Translations under genes and position numbers: made by a program
Part shown: positions 1 to 11,596 of the stretch, piece after piece
How positions within the stretch are numbered: position 1 is the stretch's first letter
Layout: every line of letters starts with the position of its first letter
The notes under the pieces: model-generated
Told to the model about the DNA's origin: nothing
What the model saw: only the letters and a program-made list of their open reading frames with translations
Database searches by the model: none
NCBI GenBank assembly: GCA_002118135.1
Contig: BDIU01000240.1
Coordinates: 229,625-293,624 of the forward strand
Direction of reading: 5' to 3'
Source: Trebouxia sp. TZW2008
Lineage: Eukaryota; Chlorophyta; Trebouxiophyceae; Trebouxiales; Trebouxiaceae
DNA length: 64,000 nt

Positions 1-3000
1 GTTTCATGGTGTCTGTGTTCAAGGTGGAACTATCACCCTAGCTGATGGACAGCGATTGCAGTATGACTGGCTGGTACTGGCCCTTGGCAGTAGCACCACT
101 ACTTTTGGCTTACCAGGGGTCAAGGAGCTGGCCCTGCCGTTCAACGACTTCAAGGATGCCATGCGAGTATGTCCTTGCACCTTGAAAATCACTACACGCC
201 TCAACATTTATCTCTATATGGCTGTGTGGTGTCAAGTCACTATGTCTGCTTTTCTGAGCGTGGTGCTTTGATCACAAGGTAGTCAGAAGCTGCTCAGGTT
301 TCAGCGGTGCGTTTTGAGAAGATTAGCAGAAGGCATGCTTGACCTTTGTCAAGCCTTGAGTGTTCATGAGGGCTGGGTGGTTTTGGTCTTGTGACACAGC
401 GCAAGTCATTTCAGCACTCAAATGCTGAGTCACATGTGCTGCGCTCATTGGGTTTGTCCATTCGACTCAACTTTTGCTGCTGATGTGATTCAGCTATGGT
501 ATGTCCTCAAAGATGCCCAGCTTTCTGGCAGCTCATCCCTGCTCTGCACATCATAGCTGCAGCAGGCAAATCATGCCAATAAATCTCACTCATTGTGCTC
601 ACCACACCTTCTAATGCTCAGCAGATCAAGCACACCCAACATGTGCAAATACCAACTGTCACAGACTAGGCATGCAAGTCAAACCGATCCTGACTTTTTG
701 GCATTAAAATGTACACACAGTGTCGTATCAGACCCTTCATCCCTACAAAGTGCCTGTAAGAAGCTTGTATGAGGCTTGTCCACTTGAAACTTGATGGACA
801 GCTGTTACTGAGGCCTTGACACTGCATACAGTGGGGACAAATGGTGGCAAGAGCGGTTCTGTCGCAGGTGTTGAGAAGGGTTGAGGAGATTGGAGCAGCA
901 GGCATCTGCCTTGCCAGCAGATGTGGTGGTGTAGACTTGACAGACAATCCCGCTGCAGGTACTGAGAAGAGTTGAGGCGTTGAAGCAGTGGGCATGCCTG
1001 TAGAAATCTTGTTCTAGGCTTGTCTGTTGGAGACCACATTGCAATGACGACACTGCCTGACAGGGGTGAATGAATCAGTGACAACCTGAATGATCATCTC
1101 ACAGGTGTTGAGAAGGGTCGAGGAATTGGAGCAGCGCGCATCTGCCTTGCCAGCAGATGTGTTGGTGGTGGGGGCGGGCTATGCCGGAGTGGAGCTAGCC
1201 AGCACTGTGGCAGAGCGCCTGGGCTCACGAGCCAATGTCCAGCTTGTCTCAGCAGGTCTGTCAGCAGTCATGTTTGGCAGTCACAGCAGTGTTAGTTTAT
1301 CATATCATTCTGCATGTTGTCAATACCATTCTTGAGTTCTCAAGGCGCTGTTCAGCTTGTCTCAGCAGGTCAGTATTGCAGCTGATCTTGGCAAGCCGGA
1401 CTGTGCTGGAGTTGATTGCACAGCAGCGCTTGAACAGTATGCCCACACAAGGCATGATCAAACTCTGCGGCTGCAGCACAGACGCTGGCTGGCCAGCTTT
1501 CGTGCATTGAGAGAGACTGTTGCCCCACTCCTCTTTGACATTTTGCAATGCTGCACATTGCAAGCTTACACCTTGTATCAATCTCTGGGGAGAGGATGAG
1601 GATTGCATCACTTACCTCTTTACTGTGCTGAGGAGTCACAATTGCTGTTTGATTCTGAAGTGCCTTGCGTGCATCCTGCACTGGCACAGAATTACCTTGC
1701 ACTTGAGTGCTGCATTTGTGCAGGTGATGATATTTTGCAAGGCATGCCACCTGGTCAAGTCAAGACTGCACGAGATATGCTGCAAGACCTCAGGGTGTCG
1801 ATTGTCTCCAATGCCATGGTGAGGCATCAGGGACTGTGTGCTCATTTGTCTGGCATGACAATATCTGTCATACCTGCATGTTGGCTTTCTGGCCTTGTTC
1901 TTGCAATGTGGTGCAGGCAAGCAGCTTGGGCTGTACATGCTGCAGCTTTTGCAAATACAGTGACTTCTCTTTGTAACGACTGCTTTGATTCCTAAGAAAA
2001 TTGTCCTTTAGCAAATTGTCCTTACTCAGAGGTGCCACTGCAGTCTGAATGCGGTGAATGGTTGTCAAATGCATTGTTTTTACATCAAGAATGTCCCTGT
2101 AACAGTGTCCTTACAAAGAGAAGTCACTGTACCAGTAGTTGCATTCACGCCACTCTTGGACGCACATGCTTTGCTTGACATTTTGTTTGCAAATAGCAGC
2201 CTCATCCGCATCCCTGTTGTCTATTTTGATGTCCATAGCGCTTGACTGTTGATGTTTTTGTGTTGGGGCGGCAAGATTTTGCTTCTGATGGAGGAGTGAC
2301 AACGGGAACTCAACAGCGGTTCTTGTCCAAACACCTAGCACATGTGCTAAAAAGTGTGGACAGTGTCACTAGTCTTATGATTACTCTTATACTGTCACTA
2401 CTATTTCACTACTGTTACTATAGCTAATATTCTTGATGTTACTCATGCAGGTGAACAGCATACGCCAGGAGCATCACAAGCCCTCTACAGCGCAAGCCAG
2501 CACCTCCCAGTCAGCCACCACCACAGCAAAGCAGCAGGTTGAAGTCAAACTACCAGGCAATACCAAGAACACAATCCCGGCTGACATGGTGCTGTGGACA
2601 GCTGGCAGCTCGCCAGCCAGTCACGCAGCCAGGAAACTAAAGCTGCCTTTTGAGACCAATAAGAAGGGCGCACTGTTGACAGACAGAAATCTGCAAGTGC
2701 TGCAGCGGCAGCGTGTGTTTGCTCTGGGGGATGTTGCAGGAGCTGAGATTGAAGCTGAGACTGCTAACATCCCACCCACAGCACAGGTCAGACCCTGCAC
2801 ATGGTCGAGCGGAATGAAAGGAACCCCTTATGCTTACAGGCGTCACCACAAGCACCTCTCTGCGTACAAGCAGCCCAAGCTTGACGCACGATTAGCACAA
2901 GCGACCTTCAAACATGCAGTAGAATGCATGTAGCACCAGTAGCACGTTTTCAAGTCAAGCAGCACTTGCCAGCTTGAGCATCCTGTGCACCTTGAATATG

Positions 3001-4262
3001 CAATCTGCTGTATGACTGGCTAAACGCTGCCACTGCGCTGCCATTTTGCATCTGTCTGACACTGCAACAGCATGTTCTCCTCATTATATCTGCTTGTGAA
3101 CAAGGCAAGTGATTGGCTGCTATGTTGCTATGTCTGCAGTACACTTGTATATACACATCACTTGCACGCTATGTGCTGTGTTTGCATCAGGTGGCCTTCC
3201 AGCAAGCAGACTATGTAGCGTGGAACCTGTGGTCAGCCATCAACAATCGACCCTTGTTGCCATTCAAGTATCAGCACCTGGGCGACATGATGTCATTAGG
3301 TGAGCCTAGCTTACATTAGGCCACTGTTTGATTGTATTGTAGATTGTACTTTACATTTTGCCCTCTTAGTTGACTTGCCGGTGCAACTTTGTATGGACGA
3401 TGGACGTCCATGACAAGCCTTATTGTTGGACTGATGACAGCAACCATTGCAGCTTGCTCTCCTGCGTGTTTGCCTGCTGCATTGTGTGACATTGTGGTGT
3501 CATATGCTTTTTGCAGCAAGGCCCGGTGCAGTATTGCTGCCAAAGCTCAAGCAGAGCTAGCTGTGTCAAAGGGCAAGCACTCCCAGTCTGGCAATGTTTT
3601 GATTCATCACAGCTGCTTGCAGTTCCATATGCAGCTCTGCTCATGTGAAACGACGTATGTGTGGTGCACAGGGCGTGTAAATGGGGCTGTCACATTCCCT
3701 GTGCCAGTTTCCCGCCAACTGGCTGAGGGCCTTCAGTCTAGCCCATTGGGATCCTTATTTAGCGCTGCTGGCATCAGGTAGGCAAACTGCCACCTTGTCC
3801 CTAAGACATTCTCAATATTGCCATACAGCAACACATTCATGTGAATGTTCACTCATATGGCCATCAGTGTCAATGCATGCAAAGACTTGTAGACAGGTAT
3901 GCCATGCATCTGCAATGTGCACAACCAAGCCATGCTGCTTGCTGTGAGTCAGCTTGACAGCAAGTATTGCTACTGCACTGTGAACTAGCAGAGCAGACTT
4001 GTGCAGCGTGCTGTCAATTAGGACGCTCCTGACTGTTTAAAATCACAACAAGCTGTGCTGCTGCAGTCTGAACCCTGATGACACTGGCAAGGGTCTTACT
4101 CTTCAAGGGCCATTAGCTGGCTTGGTGCGGCGAGCAGCCTACTTGTACAGGCAACCCACAGATCAGCACAAGCTACGTGTTGGCAGAGACTGGCTGCAGC
4201 AAGCTGCCGAGGAAGCAAGACGTGTGCTATCTGGCAGCACCACAAGCAGAGCCGCCCCTTGA
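1..4262 (+). CDS. NDC1: Type II NAD(P)H dehydrogenase, NDC1-like (5' end missing)
   Basis: Seven exons are visible: 1-166, 1105-1255, 1724-1818, 2451-2786, 3191-3299, 3672-3777 and 4067-4262 (TGA). All junctions keep phase. The gene starts left of the window. The family is a peripheral, single-polypeptide flavoenzyme that passes electrons from NAD(P)H to quinone. In plants NDC1 sits in plastids, reduces plastoquinone and is needed for phylloquinone synthesis. Seen here are the DWLVLALGS segment closing the first nucleotide-binding fold, a second dinucleotide fold with VVGAGYAGVE, the VLWTAGS segment, and FALGDVAG, the usual FAD-contacting motif. The C-terminus has the family's LGDMMSLG stretch and a late AYLYRQPTDQHKLRVG block. 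Exon 2451-2786 includes a low-complexity Ser/Thr/Gln insert. Introns carry echoes of exon 1105-1255 and a miniature transposon. Assignment to NDC1 rather than a mitochondrial NDA/NDB enzyme is from overall resemblance. Confidence 0.88.
865..1000 (+). repeat. Two decayed copies of the 5' end of NDC1 exon 1105-1255
   Basis: CAGGTGTTGAGAAGGGTTGA at 865 (through about 935) and CAGGTACTGAGAAGAGTTGA at 956 (through about 1000) repeat the acceptor and first codons of the true exon, whose CAGGTGTTGAGAAGGGTCGA begins at 1102. Both carry stops or indels in frame. Confidence 0.85.
1346..1376 (+). repeat. Copy of the 3' end of NDC1 exon 1105-1255
   Basis: TTCAGCTTGTCTCAGCAGGT reproduces the last 18 exon bases plus donor GT found at 1238-1257 (TCCAGCTTGTCTCAGCAGGT), about 111 bp downstream inside the intron. 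Confidence 0.75.
1995..2131 (-). mobile_element. Miniature pogo/Tigger-like element, copy 1 (decayed)
   Basis: Inside NDC1 intron 3. The reverse complement of the family core is visible (TTGTCCTTACTCAGAGGT, CACTGCAGTCTGAATGC), ending in GTCCTTACAAAGAGAAGTCACTG, the reverse of the CAGTAA..ATAAGGAC terminus. It encodes no protein. Confidence 0.55.
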
Positions 4263-4938
4263 CGAAACAGTGGTTCTAGATCTGATGGACACATACTCAT
4301 TGCCACATTGTCACATTGTGTGTGACACAGGCAATCAGCCTTGTTGGCTGACTGAAGCATGTGAAGCACTTCTTCTTTTGTCTTGTAGTAGTGACTTCAT
4401 GTTCCTTGTCTAGCCTCCCCAGGGATTGGACAGAAAGGTGCAGCAGGTCGTTTGCATTGATGTCAACAACCGGCAAAACCATTATGCCTTGTGCTGAGAA
4501 TCGTTACCTGGTTCAGGACACACCTTGGATGTCTGATCGGTTCATTGGTCGGATCAGATTCTGCTAATGCCGTGATCTGTTCTTTTACAGCCCATCTTAC
4601 TATCCGTACTAGCATTCCTGAAATAAAGCCATGTAGGATAGCGGTGCTAGATGCATGATAGACGGCGTGTCATGATCAGAATGTTTGCGTACACGTTTGA
4701 AGCACATCGGAATGTTTGCATGGGCCATTGGAAGTGTTCAACATGAATTGTGCACATTGAGATTGGTACATGCTACATGACATGCCTTGATTGCTGCAGC
4801 GAGAATTGCCTGACAACAACTGATTGAGACCACCCAGAGCTACAATTGGCGTGCATTGCACGCAACCGTCGCCACCCCAATTATCAGTAGAAATTTGCCG
4901 CAGAACACTTGGCTTTCGGTCCTGGATGCTGCTACAGC
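4263..4938. other. Intergenic, NDC1 to PEBP
   Basis: It holds the R4 repeat copy at 4295-4372, an AATAAA-like sequence at 4621 (AAATAAAGCC), and nothing else I can support. Confidence 0.6.
4295..4372 (+). repeat. Dispersed repeat R4, copy 1
   Basis: CAATCAGCCTTGTTGGCTGA followed by CTGAAGCATGTGAAGCAC recurs inverted at 34560-34645. It lies just past the NDC1 stop. Confidence 0.6.
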
Positions 4939-6365
4939 ATGCGCACCTACACTGCCAGTATGGTACGTGCGGTCGCAGTCACGATGATGCTTGGGCTGTG
5001 CCAGACAAGGTACGCAGGTCTGGTGGCGCAGGGGCCCAATTACACGCGGAGTCTGCCTGATTATAGCGTGCACCTCCAGATGCATGCTTACGCATGCCTA
5101 CTGATGTCAACGCCAAAAGTCGCGGCATGCACAATAACAGGAGGCCTCAGCACCACTGTGCTGCAATTTGCCGGGCTTGCAGGTCTGCAGCCGAATTTCC
5201 TCTGCCAGTGTGGTTTCAGGAACTGGACATACGGCAAAACGCTAATGCCCAGCATCTGACTGTCAGCTATCACCATCACAAGGTGGCAAATGGTTCCGAG
5301 CTCTCAATTGCCCATGTGAAGAGGGCTCCAAAGATTGCATACAGAGGCTCACAAATCTACACCTTGATGCTCCTGGACCCAGATGCGCCGTCTCATGAAC
5401 AGCCAGAGAACAGAAACTTGTAAGCTCCTGCTTCTTCCTGTCTTTGATGCAAGAGGCATGGGCAAGTGTTGTACGATGCAGACACGATGAGAATCAGCGC
5501 GCACAGTATAAGGGCTCAGTATACATCATGCATGGAAGCAAATGATGTGAGAGCATGGCACGCCAAATCGGGCAATCAACATGGCTACATGCTGATATTC
5601 TGAGACTTGCATGCAGTATCCACTGCCTGGCAACAAACACCCCCCAGGGACGCTGTGTAATCAGCAAGCCATGACATTACAGCACACAAAATGCTTAAGC
5701 ATGAATTGCTCATGGGCACACGCTGCAAATCTGAACTCTGTCATATTCGCATGCAGCATTCACTGGCTAGTGACAAATATCCCCAAGGACGCTGTGCAAA
5801 GGGGGCAGGGGGTGCTGGAGTATGCCCCCCCTGCTCCCCCACCAGGGTCAGGCTTCCACCGCTACATCTTCAGGCTGTACAGCCAGGGAGACGACACCAT
5901 CCAGGTTGGACATTGCAGCTTTCTTGGCCTTTTTGTTGAGACTTTCCATATCGAACGATATGGTCTGTAATGTCAACTGACCACTCAGCAATCCGCCTTT
6001 TGAAGTTACTTTGCTTACAATGTAGCACAACTGTGCCTAATACTTTGCAATCTCTGCGCAAAGGTCATGCTATCTTCTCTGTATCAGTTAGTCATGACAT
6101 ATGTAGTGATTGAGAGCTTTGTGACTGTGGAGTTGGGACACATGGTTGGGACAACAGCTTTTGCACAGACGAGGCTGAGTTTTATGGCTACTGGGCCCTG
6201 CTTTTTGCGTGACAACTTGCTAGTGCCAAGAGGAAAATGTTGTTGCAGGTCAAAGCACCAGCGTCCAGAGCCAAATTCAGTCCTGAGGATTTTGCCAAGC
6301 AGTACAAGTTGGGTGAACCACTTGCCCTGTTATATTTCAAGGCCAAACAGGAGGACACTGCATGA
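4939..6365 (+). CDS. Phosphatidylethanolamine-binding protein (PEBP) family, probable signal peptide
   Basis: Four exons (4939-5009, 5183-5419, 5757-5904, 6249-6365) give about 190 residues, typical of a single PEBP domain. Seen: the ligand-pocket motif DPDAPS, followed across an intron by HWLVTNIP, and the second signature GFHRYIFRLY. The tail SPEDFAKQYKLG matches the conserved C-terminal helix. The first exon encodes a hydrophobic N-terminus (RAVAVTMMLGLC) that looks like a signal peptide or organelle-targeting segment. An internal in-frame ATG at 4960 is an alternative start. PEBP proteins bind anionic phospholipids; some (FT/TFL1) are signalling regulators, but the pocket alone does not show which subgroup this is. 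The residue before DPDAP is Leu rather than the more usual Cys or Val. An echo of the third exon's start lies at 5607-5660. Confidence 0.85.
5607..5660 (+). repeat. Decayed copy of the start of PEBP exon 3
   Basis: GCATGCAGTATCCACTGCCT and the following AACACCCCCCAGGGACGCTG mirror GCATGCAGCATTCACTGGCT...ATCCCCAAGGACGCTG at 5749-5801. The offset is about 142 bp. Confidence 0.8.
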
Positions 6366-7466
6366 AAAGTCCCAACTACAGCTTCAGCGTAGCAAGCCAT
6401 CAGCAGCTGCTGGCCGCACTGAAAAGATGCGACAAAAAGAGAAAAGTCTACGCCATTAGGCGTCATGACGGGACCCTCTGTCTAAAGAGGCAGCCCAGGA
6501 TTGCTGCTTTGAGGTATACATGATGTGTGCTGAATCGGAGAGCAGTCTCAAGTTGTTTGTATCAATAAACTTTTGGGGTGAAACTGGTCAGTGGCTCATG
6601 AATTGAGAGGATAGTTCTGTCATGGTAACATGAGTGACTTGTAGGGGGCGAAATGACATTGATAGTGTCATTTGTGTGTACATTATGATGCAAAGCAATA
6701 GTTCTTGTGTATCAGTCAGCTCAATGCCTGAGTGGTGGTTCAAAGTTACTAAATTGGGAATGTCAGAATTGAGTAAAGTGGAGGCTTTGGTCATCCCCTG
6801 TTTGACAGCCCTGATGCCCTCAGACAGCACTAGAGGTTTTTGGTGAAAATTGAGATGCAGATGATTGCTCCATCTGTACTGTAGGACGCAACACGAGCTT
6901 GATAATAATAGCTTAACAACATACATCGAGGCATGATGCTTGCAAGTTTTGCAAGCTGCAGCATACATGCAGATGCACATTGCAGCATGTTCTGCGCAAT
7001 GCTCATTGACCATCAGCATTGGTTGTCACCAAGGCTTGCTGTACCATTGGCATGTGTACTTCTTGCTGATTTACCTACATATGCGTGCTGCATGCAGTCA
7101 ACGAGTTCTTGGTGCATGCTATGCATTAAATGACATCCCACAAGCATGCCATCGGCCTTCAAAATCGTAGCGGAGGATATGCGGGGTTCCCAGCACATGT
7201 CATCACACCAACACAGTGACATCAATCTGGTTCTGAGAGGTTTTGGCATCAAGAAAGCTTGCGCACCATGCAATGCTGCTCTTCCTGCTGCAGTATTAGT
7301 AAGTGGACTGCTTGAATAGGTCTCGTGAGCTACATTTCCTAGACCTGTTCAGGTCAACCAAGGATCCAGATGAAGCGACCTGCGTCCTGAGCATCGATTG
7401 CATATCAGACACTGCTCTGCAAGCTACAAGCAGATCCCGACATGTTCGTCGTGACGCGGTAGCGAT
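6366..7466. other. Intergenic, PEBP to ORP
   Basis: 1.1 kb with R2 copy A near the left end and AATAAA at 6564. A 143-codon minus-strand frame at 6588-7019 is Cys/His-rich, has no neighbouring splice logic or family resemblance, and is not called. Confidence 0.6.
6426..6512 (+). repeat. Dispersed repeat R2, copy A
   Basis: It has the shared order purine-rich tract, CCATTAGGCGTCATGACGGG, CCTCTGTCTAAAGAGGCAGC, ATTGCTGC, also seen at 10690, 16600 and 19694. It is located just past the PEBP stop. Confidence 0.6.
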
Positions 7467-10400
7467 ATGGCGAGCTTTATCAAGAGCAAGTTCAAGGGGT
7501 CAACCAAGTCGACCCCACCTGTGAGCAATCAGTCCAGCTTTTCCGAGCCCACTGATGACGAGTTTCACGATGCCTCCGATGAGGTATGCAGATGTTGTGC
7601 GCCTAGCCGGTGCTGCCGTTTCTGGCTGAGATGACGCTTTGCAAGGCGTTGCATAAGCAATTTGCATACCTTGCACTAAGACACAGCCAGTCTTTTCACA
7701 TGCTGTACATCTGGTTGCAAACTATGCAAGCTCATCATGATACGAACAACAATTCCACATTCACACGCACTGTGTACCAGAGCCTGAGATTCGTGAGGTG
7801 AACTGATCAGCAAAGTCTGTGCAGGCCCTCCCAGTGCAGACGTTCCTGCATCCTGATGCGCATGTAGATGGTGGGCTGGCTTTTGTTGACAAGCAGCTCC
7901 TGGAGTCCCAGCGAGCTGCAGTGTTGCAGTTGATGAAGGAGGTACTCTTTGCTGCGTTCACGCTGCCAGCAAATTTGCTGATGTCAGCAGATGACACTCC
8001 ACAGCATGGAGCAGCAAGCTAATTTTGCAAGCTGTGCACAGGCGGGCAAGAAATTGCTGACAGGCCACATTGATCTGGTCAATTTCTCTGTGCCAGTCAA
8101 GATGTTTGAGCCAAGAAGCTATCTGGAGAAGCTGGCAGACGTGTGGGTTTATCCTGGCATGTTGTCTCAAGCTGCTGATGCCACTGACCCTATTGCCAGG
8201 ATGAAGTTTGTCATCACCTGGTACAACTTCTACACACATGCTCTGCGTCACAACAGTTCTGCTGCACAGCATTGCATTGCTGCAACGAGTCAAGCCACTA
8301 CAGAGCGGCTTGCAGAACAGCATCATGGCCTTGACAGCTAGTAAATCATCACAATCGCCTCAGAAGCATGTTCTGATATCATAGCACAGCATTGCAGAAC
8401 AAGAGCACCTCAGATGAAGCATCGCAGTCTTGATTCCAGCGCTAGACAGTTGCTTTGCTGAGTCGTACAGTATGTTTGAGCACTGGGTGTTTCATCCATG
8501 CATTTTGTTTGTTAGAAGCGCATGCTAGGCAGGCTCAGTAGCTCAGCCAGGTATATATAGGAGCAGTCAACTGCCCCCAATCAGTGTTGATTGATGCAGG
8601 TTTGTGGCAGGCTTGCAGCATGTATATCAGTCTTGGCGCAAGCCATTCAACCCCATCTTAGGAGAGACATGGCAAGCGCAATTGTCGGACGGCACAGTCA
8701 TGTTCATGGAGCAGATGAGTCATCACCCACCAGTCACCGCATTCCACATGATTGGAGCAGGTCAGTCGCTATAGAGCTGATGCCCTGCTGGGCACAAACA
8801 TTGTGCTAGCAAGCTCTTGCGCAGCTTTATGGCATTCTATCGCATATTATGCGCATGATTAATGCACCAAAGTACAGCAGCAATGTGCTGACAAGCTGTT
8901 GTGCAGTTGTTTGCCACTCTATTGCGTGTTGTGCACTGTAATGGACAGAGCAAGCACACATTGCATGGCAAACGCTTACTCAGCATTCGTGCAACATCAT
9001 GCATCCTACAATATTTCATGAGCATGCACCCCAGCACATGCCTCTGAGCTACAAATGCTCCAGCTAGGGATGGCAGCTTAGGCACAGCATTGGCTGCTGC
9101 CAATAAACAGACCAAAGCCTCACTATACAAAAGTGTTGGCACAGGTGGCAAGTATGAGTTTCATGGCATCTCTCAGCCTGAGGTATCTTTCAAGACCAAT
9201 GCCATCAAGACAGCAGCTAAAGGCTATCGGCGGCTCACCTTTGCAGACGGCGGCAGCATCGACATAGAGTACCCTGTCTACATGATGAGGGGCATTGTCT
9301 ACACCACCATGCCCAGAGGAGAATGTGTAGGCACTGCCAAGTTCACAGATGCCAGCAATAGACTCAATTGTGTGATGGAGTTTGGCAAGATTGAGGGGAC
9401 GGCCAACCCCTTGCTGCAGAGGCCGGATTCCCTTCAGGGCACTATCAACAGCTTTGATGCGCCTTTGACATCAACCAGCCCCCCTGAGCAGCAGGTACAC
9501 ATGCTCTAGTGCATGGCCTGCTGACCGGTCTAGACTTGCAGTCTGACTTACCAGTCTGACTTGCATTCTGACTTGCTGGATGCATGAAGTATAGTGCCTG
9601 TTTTGCGTCACTGTTACCTTGGTGTCAGGTGTCAAGTTGCCATAGCTCTGAAAGGTGCACAGGCCAGACATTCCTCAGTACACCATTGATAGCTTTTCTG
9701 CCTCGTTTACATCGACCAGCCTCTCCAAACAACAAGTGCACACGCTACGATTGCTTGGCCTGTGTCATCTTTGCTTAGGTGCCAGAGCTTGAATTGCCAC
9801 TGCTGTGATCTGGCTTGCTAACTTTGGGGTGGCTGTTGCTGGTAGTGGGCACTGCTAAGCAGGCAAAAACACCATACTGAGATGCCTTACAGCCTTACAT
9901 TGCTGTCTGCACTAAAGCTGTGTAGACTAGCTGCAGACACCAATGCTGTGTCTGCATTGCAAGCTGCATCATCTGTATGCCTAAATGAGACATTGACTTG
10001 TGGGCATTTTCCTCCTGAGACATACCAACGGACGGGATCAGGCAACTTGTTGCAAATGGGACACATGCCTGCTCAACAGCAAGTTGCCAGACATCATCTG
10101 TTGCTTTATCACGCCCTCATTGCTGGTTGTGCTGTCAAGAATGATGCTGACTTTGTGCAATTGCAGAAACGGAGGAGCCTGATTCCCCGGCCAAGCTTGG
10201 GTGGGTTGAGCAGTGCTTTGACCGGTTTGTCTGTCAGCAAGCCTGAGGACCAGCAGCACCAAACGCCAGTGGCCTGCTGCCAGGGCAACTGGCTATCACA
10301 CCTGGACTGGGACGGCCAAAGGTGCAGGCTTCTATGCTGAACCCTTGAATTCCAATGTACTTCATGAGCAACATGGCACGCTGGCATGTATGCTGCACCA

Positions 10401-11001
10401 GGACTAATGCTGTAAGGCGATTAGCAGTACAGCAGTCTTTCTCTGTCAGGTGCAGGCGTGCTGCATGCTGTTGAGTCCTTGCTACCATTGCTGAATACAG
10501 GCAAGATGGCAAGTAACATTTGCAAGGCAGACAGCCTTTGCCTTGCCACCACATCTACACAGCTGCCCTGAGCCCAATGCAACTTCAGGAGGCAATAAGT
10601 CTCTTGCATGCTGTGCACACTTAGTGGGGGTTTCACTGCCCAAAGCAGTGTCTATCTGCATTGAGTGCATCTGTGTAAGCGGCTGCTGCACTGCAGCAGC
10701 AAGCTAGGGCTGCTTTTACTCACAGAGGCTCCCACTATGACGCCCAAAAGAGCACAGGTCACTTTTCTGTTCTTCTCTTCAAGGAAATGTGTGTTATGGC
10801 AGGTGGTGGACACTGCTAGATACCAAGCCTGACCGATGGACACAGACGCAGCACGTACTGCCATCAGACAGCTCCAAGCGGCTGGATTTACAGACCCTTC
10901 TGACAGGAGACGTCGTGGCTGCTCAAGAGATGAAAGTAGAGCTCGAAAACTTGCAACGGGCAGATGCCAAAATACGGAAAGCAGCTGCATCCTTGGGTTG
11001 A
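7467..11001 (+). CDS. Oxysterol-binding protein-related protein (ORP), short type
   Basis: Seven exons (7467-7583, 7825-7941, 8042-8220, 8600-8760, 9145-9494, 10167-10321, 10803-11001) give 425 residues in continuous phase. The start is the ATG of MASFIKSKFKG, the only one that joins this frame. The OSBP fingerprint EQMSHHPPV falls near residues 175-183, preceded by KPFNPILGETW. This region contacts sterol/PI4P and the acidic phospholipid head groups. The C-terminus has the usual VLPSDSSKRLDL and AAQEMKVELE helices. There is no PH domain, FFAT motif or ankyrin repeat, so it is a short ORP like plant ORP3-type proteins, expected to exchange lipids at membrane contact sites. The intron at 9495-10166 contains a decayed copy of the 3' end of exon 9145-9494. 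Confidence 0.92.
9671..9768 (+). repeat. Decayed copy of the 3' end of ORP exon 9145-9494 plus its donor
   Basis: Similarity runs from CACCATTGATAGCTTTTCTG through ACATCGACCAGCCTCTCCAA to GTGCACACGCTACGATTGCT. It parallels 9438-9516, which crosses the real donor at 9495. The copy has no usable frame. Confidence 0.75.
10690..10797 (-). repeat. Dispersed repeat R2, copy B
   Basis: The reverse complement reads GGGCGTCATAGTGGGAGCCT then CTGTGAGTAAAAGCAGCCCT, with a GA-rich flank. It lies in the last ORP intron. Confidence 0.6.
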
Positions 11002-11596
11002 GCTGGTTGATTTGTCAACTGAGCAGCAAATAGAATGCTTTTGCTTTGGGCAAGTGCAGATAAGTCAAGTTGTAGTGTCCACAGCAGCAGCAATAAATGT
11101 CACAGCAGGTTTGCATTGGCAACGTATTGTTTCATGCAAGGTGTCACTTAGGATAAAGTTTTAGAGAGTGCAGCAGTGCTGACTAGACTATTGAACTTTT
11201 GTATTACTTTAGGACTGTGGTTTTTGAAACTCTGACTGCCTTCAGATGCCTGGCTTTGCAAATTGCATCTGACTTTTGCTAGTTTGCTGCTGCTGATCAA
11301 CACTTCACCAAGTCTACTCCAGTCGAAGGTGACCGCGTCTGCATTTTTCGCAGTGTAGACCCTGTCAGCTCTGACTTTTCCACATAATGCCATCAAGTCG
11401 CCACTGTTCTGGTGGTCCAGCTGCAACGTATGCCTGCATGTTGTCACACAACCCTCAACTCAGTCTTATAGCAACAACAACAGCACAATCTGCAATCTCA
11501 GTGTTTCTGCATGTGGTTCGTAACATCTGACGTTTATTTGTGCATGTATGAAAGCTGGTCAGAGAGATCGATTGGCACAATTCATAGCTTGCATAT
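11002..11596. other. Intergenic between convergent ORP and TLDc genes
   Basis: 595 bp serving both 3' ends. A 99-codon minus-strand frame (11148-11447) has no recognised motif; it could be TLDc 3' UTR. Confidence 0.55.

Noticed and set aside
6588..7019. 143-codon minus-strand open frame
   Set aside because: Composition is that of random sequence (Cys/His/Ser-rich), with no motif, no splice partners and overlap with a repeat-rich intergenic region.
8521..8600. GCTCAGTAGCTCAGCCAGG resembles a tRNA D-arm/A-box
   Set aside because: No B-box or T-arm follows and no acceptor stem closes; the segment is the end of an ORP intron.
11148..11447. 99-codon minus-strand frame downstream of TLDc
   Set aside because: No recognisable domain; the TLDc gene already ends properly at 11597, so this is more likely 3' UTR.
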